Of a DNA stretch of 64,000 bases, positions 35,512 through 49,250 are shown piece after piece (the first letter of the stretch is position 1; every line of letters begins with the position of its first letter). This DNA comes from Polytrichum commune (Eukaryota; Streptophyta; Polytrichopsida; Polytrichales; Polytrichaceae). The notes below the pieces were generated by a model that was not told the origin of the DNA, made no database searches, and worked only from the letters and a program-made list of their open reading frames with translations. Position numbers and translations under genes: made by a program. The stretch lies in assembly GCA_950295325.1 (NCBI GenBank), contig OX485803.1, positions 74,849,554 to 74,913,553 on the forward strand, read 5' to 3'.

Positions 35512-35892
35512 AGGTAGATGGGTTTCGAATGGTTACTTTTTCCAAGTAGCCCACTTCTCCTTAGGACATTCAAAGTGCGATTAGTATGAGATGATTAGCA
35601 AATCCATGTCAAGGTCATCCTCACTTTCCTTATAAATTTTGGAGCCCATTTGATTATATTGTTTATTATCAAAGTGAAGATTCTCGTGCTCAATAAATGG
35701 TCATATGTGTCCCCCAAACTACGTGGACCATTGAGCGTGGTCCAATGGTTTTCATGTTTTGAAACCATGGTTCAATCTTCATTAGTACATGTATGTTTTT
35801 TTGGTAATTGTTATTGGAGGCACTGCTAGCCACATACCACTCCAATATAGGTGTCCAATTAAGATAAGCAACCAAAATAGGCATGTCTACAT
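35512..35892 (-). mobile_element. TA-flanked MITE, copy 4, opposite orientation
   Basis: A 381-bp full-length member. The plus strand starts AGGTAGATGGG after TA (35510-35511) and ends CATGTCTACAT before TA (35893-35894). Reading the minus strand gives the same landmarks as copies 1 and 2 (GGACACCTATATTGGAGTGG, GAGAATCTTCACTTTGATAA). Confidence 0.75.
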
Positions 35893-36239
35893 TACATTGT
35901 TGAGTTACTTGGTATACAACTTAAGATTCATGCAAAGCAACCATCCTAGAATTTTTATAAAAACATGCCCCCCTATATATTTATGGATGATTCATTCCGT
36001 GTGAACATGAAGCTTGAGAAATTTGGGGTTTTTGATGTCAATTCCAAGGTCGAACATGTTGAATTATCTCTGGGATTTCAAATTTGTAAGGGGTTCCCAA
36101 TGTTATCACCTTCAATTGACATGGTTGCCACAAATCCTTGGCCCACTCACACCCAACTAGCTGTGTGAGTTGGGTCACACAATTGACTCATGAAATTTAG
36201 TCTTTCTCGCAACATCCCAACAGAGCCTCAGAGCCTTGG

Positions 36240-37790
36240 TTTCCAAAAATTGTGCACTAAATGAGAATTTGTAGTCTTGATGTTAAAACTTAGACAAATA
36301 TGAAGATTTTGGGCACTTTGAAGTTGGTTCAAAATTATTTTATTTTTCAAGGGGTCTCCAAACGACCCGAGTAGCACCCCAATAATGCTTTTAGGGCTTT
36401 CAAAAAACGCTAAAAAACTAAGAAATTTGTTGTCTCAATGATGATACTGCACATATCAAGATTTTGGGTTTTTTTAATTTAATGGTTCACAAAATTGATA
36501 TTTAATTTGCTGAAATGATTTCCAAAGGTCCCCGTGCTTCACATCATTGTGGTAATGGTCCCATATGATGCCCAACACATAGTAATTTGTTGTCTTTCTG
36601 CCAAAACAACAATTTCCAACATTTTGTGCTTCAAAGCTAAGGGTGTTTTTGCAATTTTTACTATGATTCCTCATTTTCATTTCAAATTACTCTAAGAACA
36701 CTTTTGCATGTTCTTCAAATAACCTATATTATAAGTTTGACTATAATGAAATTAGAATATCTCATCAATTTCAAATTTCCACATTTTGGATATTTGTCGT
36801 CTCGACTCTAAGACAACAATCTCTCATTCTTTGGGTATTTTGGGAAAACCCTAGGAAATGCAATTGGGCATTGTTGCAATCATTTGGAGACCTCTTGAAA
36901 AGTTTAAATTTTGATGTGCCACCTCTAAAATGCCCAAAATCTTGATATTTGTAATAACACCACCAAGACAACAAATTCTTGTTCTCTATATTTTGTTTTC
37001 CAGAAAGGGAATGAAGCATTTTTAGGACCCTTTGAAGACATTGAATAAATCTTGGAAGCATATTTGAAATGCACTAATTATTGATATTTGTAGTGCAAGC
37101 ACCAAGTCTCCATTTTGTGGGTATGTTTTGAAAGCCTTGGGAAGCAATGTTGCGGTCGTTTAAATTTTGGAGACCCCTTGCAACAATTAAATTGAATTCT
37201 AAACCAACTTCAAAATTAAACAATTTCTTTAATAGTTGTAGTCTTGGCACCAGAACAATAAATTTCCATATTTTGTGTTTTTTCCGAAATCCTTGGGAAC
37301 TGATCATTGTTGGGGTCATGCTAGAGTCATTTGGAGACACATTTGGACAATCAATAATATTTGGAACTAACTCCAAAATGTCCAACACCTTGATTTTCTT
37401 TGTTAGTCTTGGCATAGAGACAACGAATTCTGATTTTTGGCACATGTTTCGAAAGCCCAAAGAACCATTATGGTTGGGAAGTTGGAAAGGTCATAGGGAG
37501 AAAATTTAACAAAATAAAATTTTGAGCCATTTTCAAAATATCCAAAATCTTGATATTTGCAGTCTTGCCATCAAGACAATAATTTCTCATATTTCAGGCA
37601 TTTTTTAAATGCCCTAAGAAGCGTTGTTTTGGTCATTGGATACCTCTTAACAAAATGAAATAAAAGCTTTTAACATCTTGAAAACGTCCAAAATCGTGAT
37701 TTTTGTAGTCTCAACGCCAAGGCAAGAACTTTTGTTTTTGGGATTTTTGAAAATCCCAAGGAAAGAGTGTTCAATGTTCACTTCCAACAT
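36240..37790. repeat. Degenerate ~155-bp satellite-like array with an orientation switch
   Basis: A motif ending in AAGACAACAAATTCT... (variants GACAATAA, GACAACGA) recurs at about 36810, 36964, 37100, 37247, 37415, 37571 and 37715. It is preceded each time by CCAAAATCTTGATATTTGTA-like sequence and followed by a TTTGG...CATTTGGAGACC phrase. Before about 36680 the same motif occurs inverted (AGAAATTTGTTGTCTCAATG and similar) at about 36270, 36425 and 36580, again about 155 bp apart. Units are diverged from one another. No coding region is credible here. Confidence 0.7.
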
Positions 37791-38901
37791 TGTAGACTAT
37801 ATTGTAGTTGAGGATGGCAATGACTTTATTCTAGCTACTATTGAGCTTGCAAAGCAAGATGTCAATGCTAACAAAGAAAAATGCTCCCCATCCATTCATT
37901 CCAGTTAACCAACATGAATTGCATTTTATGAACAATGGCGGTAAAATAAATAATGTGATAGTAAACAATTAACCAAGAAAGATGTTTAATGATTGATGTA
38001 AGTCATAATCAACTCTAACGACATTGTTCATAGAATAATTGTATGAGCAAGAGAATTAAAATGAGTTCGTCGGCCAATTGAGCAAATTCAACATGCAAGC
38101 TACAAAAGAGTCATGTCTTTCTTTCACAAAGCACTATGAGGAGCACTAGGAGAATTATCAATGAAAAGTTGAATAAAAGGGCTATTGCCACCGACACTCA
38201 AAAAGAGCCATTCAATATTTTCCATTACATGATATTAGTGTGCTACTTTTTTGAAGACCAAGCTACTTAAATGCCAATAAGTTGGAGGAAGGTGGCCAAC
38301 AAATCGTTGACCACAACAGAGTTATTGACATCTGTAGTTGGGTGCATCAGGTGCCTCCTTCGAGTAAGGCTTTGACATATTTTGAAGTTGGTGAAGTTGA
38401 CGAGTTTGTTTTCCTTGTGTGTCCTACAATTCTCAACAATGCACGGTGTTTCTATGGTTAAGTAGGAGGCCAATGAAGTTGACACTTGAGTAATGTTAGT
38501 CCATCTTCATTATGTATTTGCAGATGGATGACATAGTTAGCTATAGATTCTTTCACTACAATGTTACATGCTCCACTTTGTGTAATAGTGCGATATTTAT
38601 CGCTTTGTGCATCAACGATGTTCTTGCTCCTAAGATACTTTGGTTCGATGAGGTAAAGCAACAACATTTGGCAACTTTAAATTCTAATTTCTTGGGTTGT
38701 ATCAAAATTACTAATAATACACTTGTCGAAATACGGAAGCCTTGGATTAATGCAAACCATGTAAAATTGTTAACTGACCATAAGATGTATTGTATGAATA
38801 ATATGGTGGTGGTGTCTCTTCTTCCATTTGAATTTGGAATTTCTAGATTCTTATCATGACGTCACAATCCTCGAGCATTCCCACCTTTGTATGGAGGCTT
38901 A
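37791..38901. other. No gene recognised
   Basis: A plus-strand frame of 115 codons at 38512-38859 has no recognisable motif. The rest is AT-rich and unassigned. Confidence 0.35.
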
Positions 38902-39663
38902 GGGCCGGTTTACACTACGGTGGAGAAGGCCTCCGGTCGGTCAAGAATGCTTGGCCAAGACATAGTTATATGAGGCAAATGGTGGATGTGCCGGAGAAGA
39001 ATTAAAGGCAATAAAATATTTCTTAAGGAGTCTTGACCGGTTGAAGTCTAAACACCTAGCGGAGAAGTTTAGCGGAGAAGTCCACCGGAGAAGTCCACCG
39101 GTGAAGAGAAGTTCACCTAATGGTGAAGATTTTTTGTGATAAAAAACCATAATTCTCTACATTCAAATTGTATCAAAAGATTTCAACAAGAATTGTGTTC
39201 ATAAGAATTGTGTAATATAATGTTCAATTTTATTCAAAAGATAATGAAAATTGCCAAATTGCCAAATTGCCAATTGTCAAGTTTGGCCCATGGAGGAAAT
39301 AAATGTCTCCTTGGGTGTTTAAGAATGAGGAGGGGAAAACCCATACACATTGGACAAAGCACTACTCTTTGGTATTATTTAAGACATGCTCTCCTCTTAA
39401 TCATCTTCATCAATTTCTCTCTTCTTATCCCTAATCTTCAATCATGGATAATCGAAGAAGAGAGATTTTGTGCTCTCTTATGATCTTTATGGTTTTGAAG
39501 TATTTTATCGTTTCAACTATGGCGATACAAAAAACCATCATGTATCACCATAATGCTTCAATTATGATGATGGCATATTTTTTGTTTGGGAGCAAGGAGA
39601 GGGTGGTGTGGAACTTTGATGAAAAAAAATTGCACAAAAAGAAATCGCTAAGGAGCTACTACG

Positions 39664-39720
<57 letters not shown>

Positions 39721-40050
39721 CTTGCCAACACCTTAGGTTTTGAAAAGAACCAGATCTGAAATCTACGGTCCAGATTTGTTTTTGAAAATTAATTCTTTAT
39801 TGAGTTGGGCTTCTCCGGCCTCTTGAGGCCGGACAAGAAACTCCTCCTCCGGAGAAGCCCAACTCCAAAAAGTGCCGCCATGTAGGCGGCCATGTCATTT
39901 TATCATCCATGAGAAAAGTTCACCACCATTGTTTTCTTCACCTAGTGTAAACACCCACCGGTCAAGAGTTGCATTTTCGACCAATCACAATTGAGAAACG
40001 CCCTCTTTTTCATGACCGGTGGACTTCTCCACCGTAGTGTAAACTGGCCC
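38902..40050. mobile_element. PIF/Harbinger-like non-autonomous element, 1149 bp
   Basis: Terminal inverted repeats of at least 27 bp: GGGCCGGTTTACACTACGG at the left, and GGGCCAGTTTACACTACGG read inward from the right (one mismatch), continuing TGGAGAAG. The direct repeat TTA flanks it (38899-38901 and 40051-40053), the typical target of this superfamily. Many CGGAGAAG / CTTCTCCG motifs cluster next to both ends as subterminal repeats. A plus-strand frame beginning MDNRRREILCSL at 39444 follows a leader-like stretch and may be a leftover of an internal gene; I cannot show it is a transposase. Confidence 0.8.
39667..39718 (+). repeat. (GA)26 microsatellite
   Basis: This is an uninterrupted GA dinucleotide run inside the PIF/Harbinger-like element. 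It would encode an Arg-Glu repeat in the frame starting at 39444. Confidence 0.98.
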
Positions 40051-40710
40051 TTAGTAATGTGGAGAGACAACCAAATATGGATCAAGGAGAACTAGCTGCA
40101 TATAACAAGTTGCATGTCGGCTACCATGTCCGAGTTGAGTGAGGTATTTGTAGATTAAAGAAGAAATTTTGAAGACTCATGAAGCAATTTGATGGCACCA
40201 AGCCCAAGCACAACCATTTGTTACAGCTGTGGCAATCTTAACAAATTTCATACATAAGCATCGAATGGATCTTGCATATGTAAAGGGACCCCAAGTTGAT
40301 CTCACAATACTGTGTGGATGGGAGGGAGACATATGAGTAGCCATGAATGTGATTTTTCGAAGATTTGGATTCAACATTTTACTTCATCTATAACAACGAG
40401 CCATTTGTGTGTGTACTAGTTTCATTTTGTAGAAGGTAGAGCATTAGATTGCTCGTAGTTAATAGAAATATAATGAAAGAGGCATGAGAAAGAATACGGT
40501 TAGAATAAGGCTATAATGATAGTATGAAGAGGGATAAGAGTTATCTCATATTGTTTGTGTGAACTAATAAAAAAAAAAAGAGCAATAAAAGGCAAAGCAA
40601 GGAGAGCATGAGATCATCTCACTCCAAGCATTGTTCATATGCCTTTGTATATGCTTGTGCATCTTAAGTCTAGTCCTATTGATATCCGATAGATTTGAAT
40701 TAAGAAATAA

Positions 40711-41010
40711 GCATTCAAGTGTGTACTAGGTGTAAATTATACATTCAAGTATGTTTTAGGTTGCTTGTAACAATGCAAGCACTGTTGTTATCAACACAAA
40801 TCTAGGTTAGCTTATGTGTGAGTTGTGGAAAATGCATTTAAGTATGTACTCGGTTGTTCATAAGATTGCAAGCATATGATTGCAATCATTATAAGTCTAG
40901 AATAATTTATGTGCGAGTTGTGGAATATGCATTCAAGTAATACTCGGCTATTCATAAGAATGCAAGCACATGATTGCAATCAACACAAGTCTAGATTAGC
41001 TTAATTGCAA
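40711..41010. repeat. Tandem repeat, about 92-95 bp unit, 3 copies
   Basis: (G/A)CATT(C/T)AAGTATGTA-like starts occur at about 40711 (partial), 40742, 40834 and 40929. Each of the last three is followed by ...ATTGCAATCA/...TATCAACACAA, TCTAG(A/G)TTAGCTTA and GAGTTGTGGAA. Confidence 0.75.
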
Positions 41011-44000
41011 ACGCATCTATAAATTTTTATTTTTATTTATTTAAAATTAATTATAAATACATAAATTTTAATTAGTACATGAATGGTTATCATTGCAATG
41101 TACACAAGACAAAGAATGCTTGAGGAAACATGGATGACTAGGAATTGTAAAGGAAATGACATGTATTATTTTATCAAAGTGTGTTATAATCAACACTTTG
41201 GAAGGATGTGATGCACAACGAGAATGTTAGGGTGGCCAGGGATGTATGCAACATCCAAGTCCTCAAGAGTGTGGGTTAAGTATAGGCCCTTGTATGCAGG
41301 AAAATCAAAGCCCCAGGGGGTCACTCCCATACTTTAGAAAACTACGTGAAAACAAATATAGAGTCCACTTTAAGTTGCAACTTACAATTTATAAAATATG
41401 TACTTGTAACAAAGCTCAAGTCATGTACTCCATGGTATAAATAACTTAGGGTGTTTACAAATTGATAATGTTAGAGAAGTTTTAAAACTAACACACCGTA
41501 GGATTCAGTAGGATGTGGAATTAAAATAATATATTAGGGCCCCGCACTATGGATGAACACCATTGGATGACATCTTATGGATGCCTCTTGGTAGTTGGAT
41601 GTAATCTATTGAGTTAAATGTGGGAAGGGCTCTTGACGGGTTTGCACATTCTATTTGGCTTTGTGAGTTCCCACTTAGGCTTTGCAGGAGCTCTTTAAGG
41701 TTTCATGTCTATGCAATCTTCCACCATCTTGCAAACTTGGCGAATGTTGATGGTTGATTGTTAAAGGTTGGACAGTAGGCGCACACACATAGTTGTGCTC
41801 CTCAAGTGCACCCACTCCAAGCTTTATCTTCTTGCTTGAAATCTGGGTAGTGTTTAAGTATTTGAGTTGTTGTGATTTCTTACAAAAAAAGAAAAGAAAA
41901 AATGGAAGCATTGTCAACAGAGAGGAGGGGGGCGACATCAACAAGAGGCATACGTATGAGCGATACCAACTGCGACTCAATATACTCGGTTCTAGTGAGG
42001 TTGTTGGTCACAAACTAGGTTTGCAATGTCTTTGAAGTTGAACATGTTCTCTATGCACTCTAGAATTTGTTGGGAGTCTTAAACAAAATCTAGGTCAACC
42101 ACATTCATGCCCTTTTGGGATTCAAGGTTGGGATCAATCAAAATCTTACCTCTCTTGACGATTATGACCAACCATTGCCTCCACCTTCTGGTTCTAGAGT
42201 TCGTAGTAAGAGCGCTGGCCATGTGGCACTTAACATGAAGTCCACATTGGTGAGTGCCAAGGTTATGGTTGGATATTTGTTGGACAAAGAAAAAAACTTA
42301 GGAAAGATCTAAAATCGATAACTTCTTTGCCAAAAAAATAATTAAATCACCTCATGTTTAACATGCATATTCAAGTTGGTGCCAAAGAAATGGAGTCCGG
42401 TTTAGTGATCATCCCCAATCATAAGCCTCTAGAAGGAAGTCTATTGTCTTGACTGCATCCAACCATGAGCACAAGTGGCTCAAGGCATTCAAACACTTGA
42501 ATGAATGAATCATAAGTGCAATGAATGAAACTAGTGCCAATGAGAAGAAAAAAAAAATCATTTGCTTTAGTTGGGGATCTTGAATCGAAGGAAGCCAAGC
42601 CTTGTTGGAGATTTGGCAGACAGTCGAGAGGCATTGTGGGTGACAACAATTGAGTATGTTAGAAACAAGTATGTCCAAAACACATGGTTGTTGTCTTAGC
42701 CATTATCTCAGTTGAGTGTCATTGAGGTGAAGGTTCTCTAGGATGCCCTACTATGATGTGGAGGTGAACTACCAAAAAAAAGATTGTTTCAAGAAATGCA
42801 AGAGTACAAACCTCCAACTGCTCATTGAATTGTTTTGGGTAGGATTCAAAGCAAAGTTTGTGACAATGATTTGGCATATTGCATAGTTTGGAGCATTGGG
42901 GTTAGAGTTAGGGCTTGGATTTTTGTCTTAAGCACAAAAACCTAGATGTTATGTATTGAGTAGTTTGAACCACGTGAACTTGAATAATGACAAAAAAAAT
43001 TGCTTCATATTTGAATGTATAAACCCTATACAAATCTTGTGATGGGTGTTGGTTGGTTGGTTGGTTGTGTTCCAATGCTATACATGTGCAAGCACAGTAA
43101 AGTGGACAACTCTTGATCCTTGCTCACGTTTAAGTAAAAATGATCCAAAACTATATACTAACTTTGAATTTCATGAAATAGAAATTCATAAACATTTAGA
43201 AAACATATGAATCTACAAAGCCAAGCAATTTATGTTCACAAAAAACAATTTCAAACACCGTATATGTATTTTAGAAGATGGTGCAAGTGGTGAAAAAGTG
43301 GGTGACATTAAAAAGATAATTGTCAAAAACTTGTTTAGAATATAATTAAATTACATTAGATTGATGAATCTTTGAAAAAAAATTATGACGACCTCAAATT
43401 TTTAATGAATTGAAGGAATACGAAAAAATCCAAGCTCAAAATATTTAAGGTCGTGAAATTTACGCTCAAAACTATATTTAGCCAATTGCTTTTATGCATC
43501 GCTATTGATGATAGGTTTTAAAGATCTCATATTGATATTCTATATTTGAGTACCTAACTTAACAATAGAGTTCATCATGAAAAAAAAATAAATTTAAACA
43601 ACATTTTTCTATCTTATAGGCATTTGACCAAGAAAATCATGGCTTTTGTATACCGGAGCACTTTTTTGGTCCACTTACTATCCTTGCACCCCACACGTAT
43701 GTATATACATGTGTTATTAAACACAAATTTTCAAAGCATATGCATGTATTTTTTTAACACAAGCATTTTGTCACCATTTCCATGTGTATATGTTTTGAAT
43801 AATAGAGATCATACTAGGAAGTAAATTGTGTGCATGTTGTGTTGATGTGTGACTTATGTTCTTTTATGTGTAAATCTTAAATTTTACATGACATCAACAA
43901 AAATATAATTAATAACTACTATATGCCCATGTAAAAGAAGAAGAATACCAAGTTAAGCTACCCATAGGGTCCTCAAAAATAATGAGTGTTAGGAAATTAC

Positions 44001-45690
44001 TTAATAGTAGGGTTCAAAATATTTACCTTCTTCAATACAATAACTCCCCCCCCTTTAAAACACCTTGTGTTCTCTCATGTTCCCACTAAATACAAGGGAC
44101 AAACCCCCACCCCCCCCCCCCCCCCGGAGCATCAAAGTTTCAATCTATGTTCTCACTTAAAGAATGCAATGATGTTAGCCATTTGAGAATGCAAGCACAT
44201 ACATGCACATCGCCATATGGTCCAATAAATAATGCATTTCAAGACTAAAGATGGACACAAAGATGTACTCGGAGCTATTTGCATTCAATGAAATCGTGAT
44301 TATCTCAAAACGATCAATACACTTGGTATTCAAAATTTATACAAAGAGCCTCATGTGGAGCTTAGTAAAATGAATGAGTGTTTCTCACTCGCCTCTACTC
44401 AATGTTCTACACCTAACCTACACACAAAGATACCACACTCAACCCATGGATATTGTGTGCAAGGTAGCTAGGCCCCTAGAAGAGCTTAAACAACACCTGC
44501 AAATACACAACAACAAAATATATTTCAATGAGCATGCACTGCATCCAATGACTAACAAACCCAAAACGAGCATGCAAGTAAAGTCAATGGTCATATATCA
44601 CATTGCAGCGATTACTTCAACTCACATCAAAGCAAGCTTCATGCTAGGATGTACATAAATGCAACTCCAAAGGACCAAACTACAACAACCAATAAATTAA
44701 ATGTGAGAGAATTTTTGTGAGTTTGAAAAATATAATATCAAGCATTACCCTAAAACCAACAAGAATCACCTTACGTTTGGGGAGCTCATACAAAGTATAT
44801 GTGGCTACCAAGCTTAAAGCGAGTTCAATGTAAGCCTTGACCAAATTTCAACAAGATTTCAACAAGCATGTACCACATTCAATAAAATTAACACTGAAAA
44901 AGATTAACATGGTTGAAACCAAAGCAAGCATACACTTTAATCCAACAAGCATGTACTAATCTTCGGGACTAACACACTCAAAGCAAAGCAATCTTGATGC
45001 AACCATGCACCTAAATATAGTGAGCATGTATCAAATCTCAAGGCCTAACAAATTCGAAATAAACGAACTTGATGCAAGCATGTCCCACATTTCAACGAGC
45101 ATGTATCAAAATTAATGAATTAAACATATTAGATAAATATAAAATATGGCAACCCTTTGGGGCACTATCCCAAACCCCACAAATGCATTCTAAGTGCAAT
45201 CAAAATCATAGTTGTAATTAATGTTTTTGTTAGGCTTCAAACTAACCCAAGGAAACAACCCAAGGAACTAGGTCTCAAGGAAGATTGAGCTAGTGTTTAT
45301 AAGGATAAATGTCACATTGGATTAAGGATTTTAATAACAATCTAGGTTTTATGCTCCTTCATTTCTTCTTTATGAAACATTTTCTCCACTCTCATGGTTC
45401 ATTATGCTTTCTCAATCGTGTGTGATACAATCTTATGTGTGTGTGGACTTCTATCACTCTAAATCCATGCTCTTAATCATTCGTGAAGCTCAAAAGCTTG
45501 GCAAGTAGTCAATGGCTCGTAGTCAAGATAATGTCCGGGTTAATGTTTTTTGAGCATCCACATCGTCTTTAATTGCCATGAATTATGCTTGCAACAATCT
45601 CAAATTTAGTTTTATTTAATTAACTTACAATCATCGTGCCAATCTTCACAATTGTAATCACCACCTTCATCTTTGGTGGACTTGGCAACT
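41011..45690. other. No gene recognised; contains a 16-C run
   Basis: This is AT-rich intergenic DNA. A run of 16 C lies at 44110-44125. The frames present are short and unassigned. Confidence 0.4.
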
Positions 45691-47120
45691 TATTGTAAGA
45701 TTCAACCACATAGGTTAACTTCAACATCAACGCATCATCAAGATAGGCTATATCCTTTGTTTATATGCTCTTAGTCTATCTTGTGCACAAAAATAATCTT
45801 TATCATTTATCCACTTACTTTGGTAAGGGAAGTATTTCTCCATTCAAGGTAATGTCCTTGGCAACATATAGCCTGCACAAAATAACCTCATACCATAAGG
45901 CAATCTCTTCCAATCACTTGCCTATCTTCTACCATGGTGCTCATCACATGGTAATGTCTTGTTCATTTATCTCACTCTTGGTCTCTATCATGGCTATGGT
46001 CTATCAAACTTATTTAGTCATGACTGTGTCCATCGCAAACCCCTCAGTTTTTACCACAAGGTAGTGTCTTTCTTTCTCCTAATTACTCTCAACCAAGTCT
46101 TTGCTATGGCCTTCATCTTTTACTCAGGTTAATTGCCTTACTTGAACTTTGTTAACTCATAAACTTCAGCTACTCCACCTACTCGCTTCCATTTATACAA
46201 ACTATTGCCCTTTTTAAGGTTTTCAATCATATTCTTTCTTCATCCTTGTTTCACTCAACTATCTACCCTCTACTCCTCACACAGGAGTTGTTTATCTCTC
46301 GGCTTAACATGTTCTTTTGATTAATCGTCTGTCTCGGATTCCAACAACTCTTCATCTTCTTTCATTCATCCGACTCACTTAACTGTCAAGCCTATTGCAT
46401 GAGTCAGCACATTCAATTTTGACTACGACTTTCAATCTGAAATCACTCCTTCTTGAGCCTTGACAATAGTTTTTTTCTCAAATTATCACTCTTGTTATCT
46501 TTTCATTAACTCCTACATTAATCAACACTCAGCCTTTGCTAGTCTCATTTGCTTAAGTTTCTCGCTTAGCTTCCTCTCCTCTCTAGATTATCGCCTATGG
46601 TTCACTAACTTTCATATCCCGACTTTATCATATATGGCCTATCGCCTAAGCGTTGTCTCTCAAGTTCAAGTTTGATTCTCATATTTCTTCTTCCACTTGC
46701 TCTTAGCTTTCTCCTCGCTATCACTCACAACCTAATGGGTTCTCAGGCCATACTCCTCCTGATTTTTCCCTCGGTCATAAACTTATCAAATTTACCCTCT
46801 CTCTCATCGAGCCTCTTCTCACAAGGCTATCGCCATAGTTCATTTACTCACATGCACTCCAACTCTAACTGCTTACAAACGTTTCACTTGCTCATGCTAA
46901 AACTTTTCTTGCTTGAGTCCATACTCTACTTATTGTCTTCTCTCACCTACACTTCATATATTGACCGACTTCAAACTTCAAACTTGAAATTTTGATCCTC
47001 AACAATCATAATTAAATTCATTCAAAGAATCTGAATCACTCAGCACAATCGATTGCCTTTCTGGCCTAAAACTACTTCCCGATCTCAATTACTAGGCACC
47101 AGTGATATTAAGTCTATCGC
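45691..47120. other. Pyrimidine-rich plus strand, no gene
   Basis: Over about 1.4 kb the plus strand is strongly enriched in C and T, with recurring CTC, TTCTT, TATCGCC and TGTCTT words. This opens the plus-strand frames at 45765-46064, 46460-46675 and 46672-46995, so those frames are composition effects. No element ends were identified. Confidence 0.4.
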
Positions 47121-49250
47121 CTTCCACATGCTATGTCGGATATTACATATAGCAAGTAACCTCTCTCTTTCCTATCCGACCTTCTCCATATCACATTGAG
47201 AAAGAAGAGAAGGTTGTTACAGGCAATAATCGTCCTAAGTGGCTATTGCCTTTTGATCTCACTGAGGATAAGATTCTAAGTGCTATTTGCTAGATGAAAA
47301 GTAATTAAATTGAAAGTTTGCCATCGTCGGCTAGGCTATGGCCAAAAAATTTAGTCTACATCAGCCCTTAATTTACATCAGCACTTGCACCATGCCCTCG
47401 GATGTGTCTGTGGCAACGAGGGAGTTGATTGATAATGGCAAGGGAAAGATATTTGCAAAACCACGATCCCCGACTAATGGGTGACAACAATGATGTCCAC
47501 CAACGCAACTTTACAAATTGATTAGTCCTTGACCCAACTTCTATGGATGCACACTATAGGGTGTTCATGCTAGAATAAGGCGTTCGTTGTACACGAAATA
47601 ATTCCAAGCTCTCTCTCATAGAGCACAAATGTAAAAATGAGGCCTCAATCTCAAAGGTGAAGGCTATAGGTTCTCCTAAAATGCTAGTTGAGGGCAATTC
47701 AACCCAACAAATATGAACTAAGGTTCCTTAGAGTTGGACTTTAAGATTAGATTCAATTGTTTCACACGATTGGTGGGGTGTTAATTATAGCCACAAACCC
47801 TCATATTGGGGTCTAGCCTTCTCTTGACATAACATCCCAAGCATATACAATAATTTTATTATTTCAGTGACATTTCACAATGTTTTTGGAAGCTTCCAAA
47901 CTGTATGTCACAATATTTATTGCAATAAGCTTGCAGAATGCACGGTCTCTAATTCGGATAGATAGTATTATAGTAGTTCTCATTATTTTGATGAGTCCAT
48001 TTCGTGTTTTTTTCGTAAGCATTCAAACTATATTGTCACATTCACTACAATAAACTTTTGAAATTTTGACAACTATCTCAATTGTCAGAATTGCCTTGGG
48101 GGTATGTGGAATCCAATTGAGAAAGAAACATATTCTATTTATAGCTTAAATTTAACAAAAAAATGAGGACCATGTTTTTAAGGTTCAAGTGACCCCATTA
48201 TTCCCATAGAAAATCATGAACATGCCATTCTATTAGTTTGCTAATCTAGACAACATCACCCAAAAATACATACATTGTATTTAAACATACACAGAAATCC
48301 AAATCTATACACTCATTGTATTCCATCATACACATGTCTTTGGAATTCTTGAGTTGGGTTTGTAAGCAATTCAGACACCACGGATGGCTTGTATGATGTA
48401 GGCTTGTGAGTTTGGGTTGTGCATCATGATGGCTTCAAATCTTGTGACATTCCATACCCAATGCCATGATGATGATGCAAGACAAGGTCCTTGATATGTC
48501 CTAACACAAATACACTTGATTAATTACATAGTTCAACATTGAAACTCATGTGATGCAAACAATGGATGCTCTCTAACCACACCACCTAACTCACGAAAAA
48601 ACACTCAATACTTGAATTATGAAGAAAAGAATTTCCTCTTCACTTGCTTGACCTCGAAGGCTCCATGACAACAATTTAGCTTTTGCTACAAGATCCAAGC
48701 CAATGTCATAATGTGGTTGTGGAGCGTACTTGATCAATAGCTTGCATTGCATGTGCAGTTCTTTCATTGGTGATGAGATCTCCAAATTGAAGAGCCATGT
48801 CTAGCCCCATTGACATGCTAACCAATTTCATGACCTTGGCTTATTAAGCAACACAAGAATGAAACAACATCCATCATATGTAAACATACACATTAGAATT
48901 GATAGTGAGCATGTTCTTCAAAGTTCTATCAAGATTATCATGACAATTTTTTTTTGTCTCGGAATGATGTCATTACTTCAACTTTAAAACTTGGCAAAAT
49001 CAATCAAACCCAAGGGCATTTTACACTAAAGCTTGAGGGCATGTGACCATTGACATTTAAAATCTCTCATTGTTGGGAAATGCCAAGATTGTCCACTTAA
49101 CTTTACACCAAAACTTGAGGGCCTAAGTGACCAAGGAAGTTTGAACGGATGACAAGCCTACATGGAGCCCTACATGTCATGCAATGGTCAATGCTTCGTG
49201 GTATACTGCTTTTTACGTCATGCCCACCACATATAACCAAGAGACCATGA
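47121..49250. other. No gene recognised
   Basis: AT-rich DNA; nothing assignable was found on either strand. Confidence 0.4.

Noticed and set aside
46460-46995. Ser/Leu-rich plus-strand frames resembling membrane proteins
   Set aside because: They lie in the pyrimidine-rich stretch, where CT-rich codons give Ser, Leu and Phe automatically.
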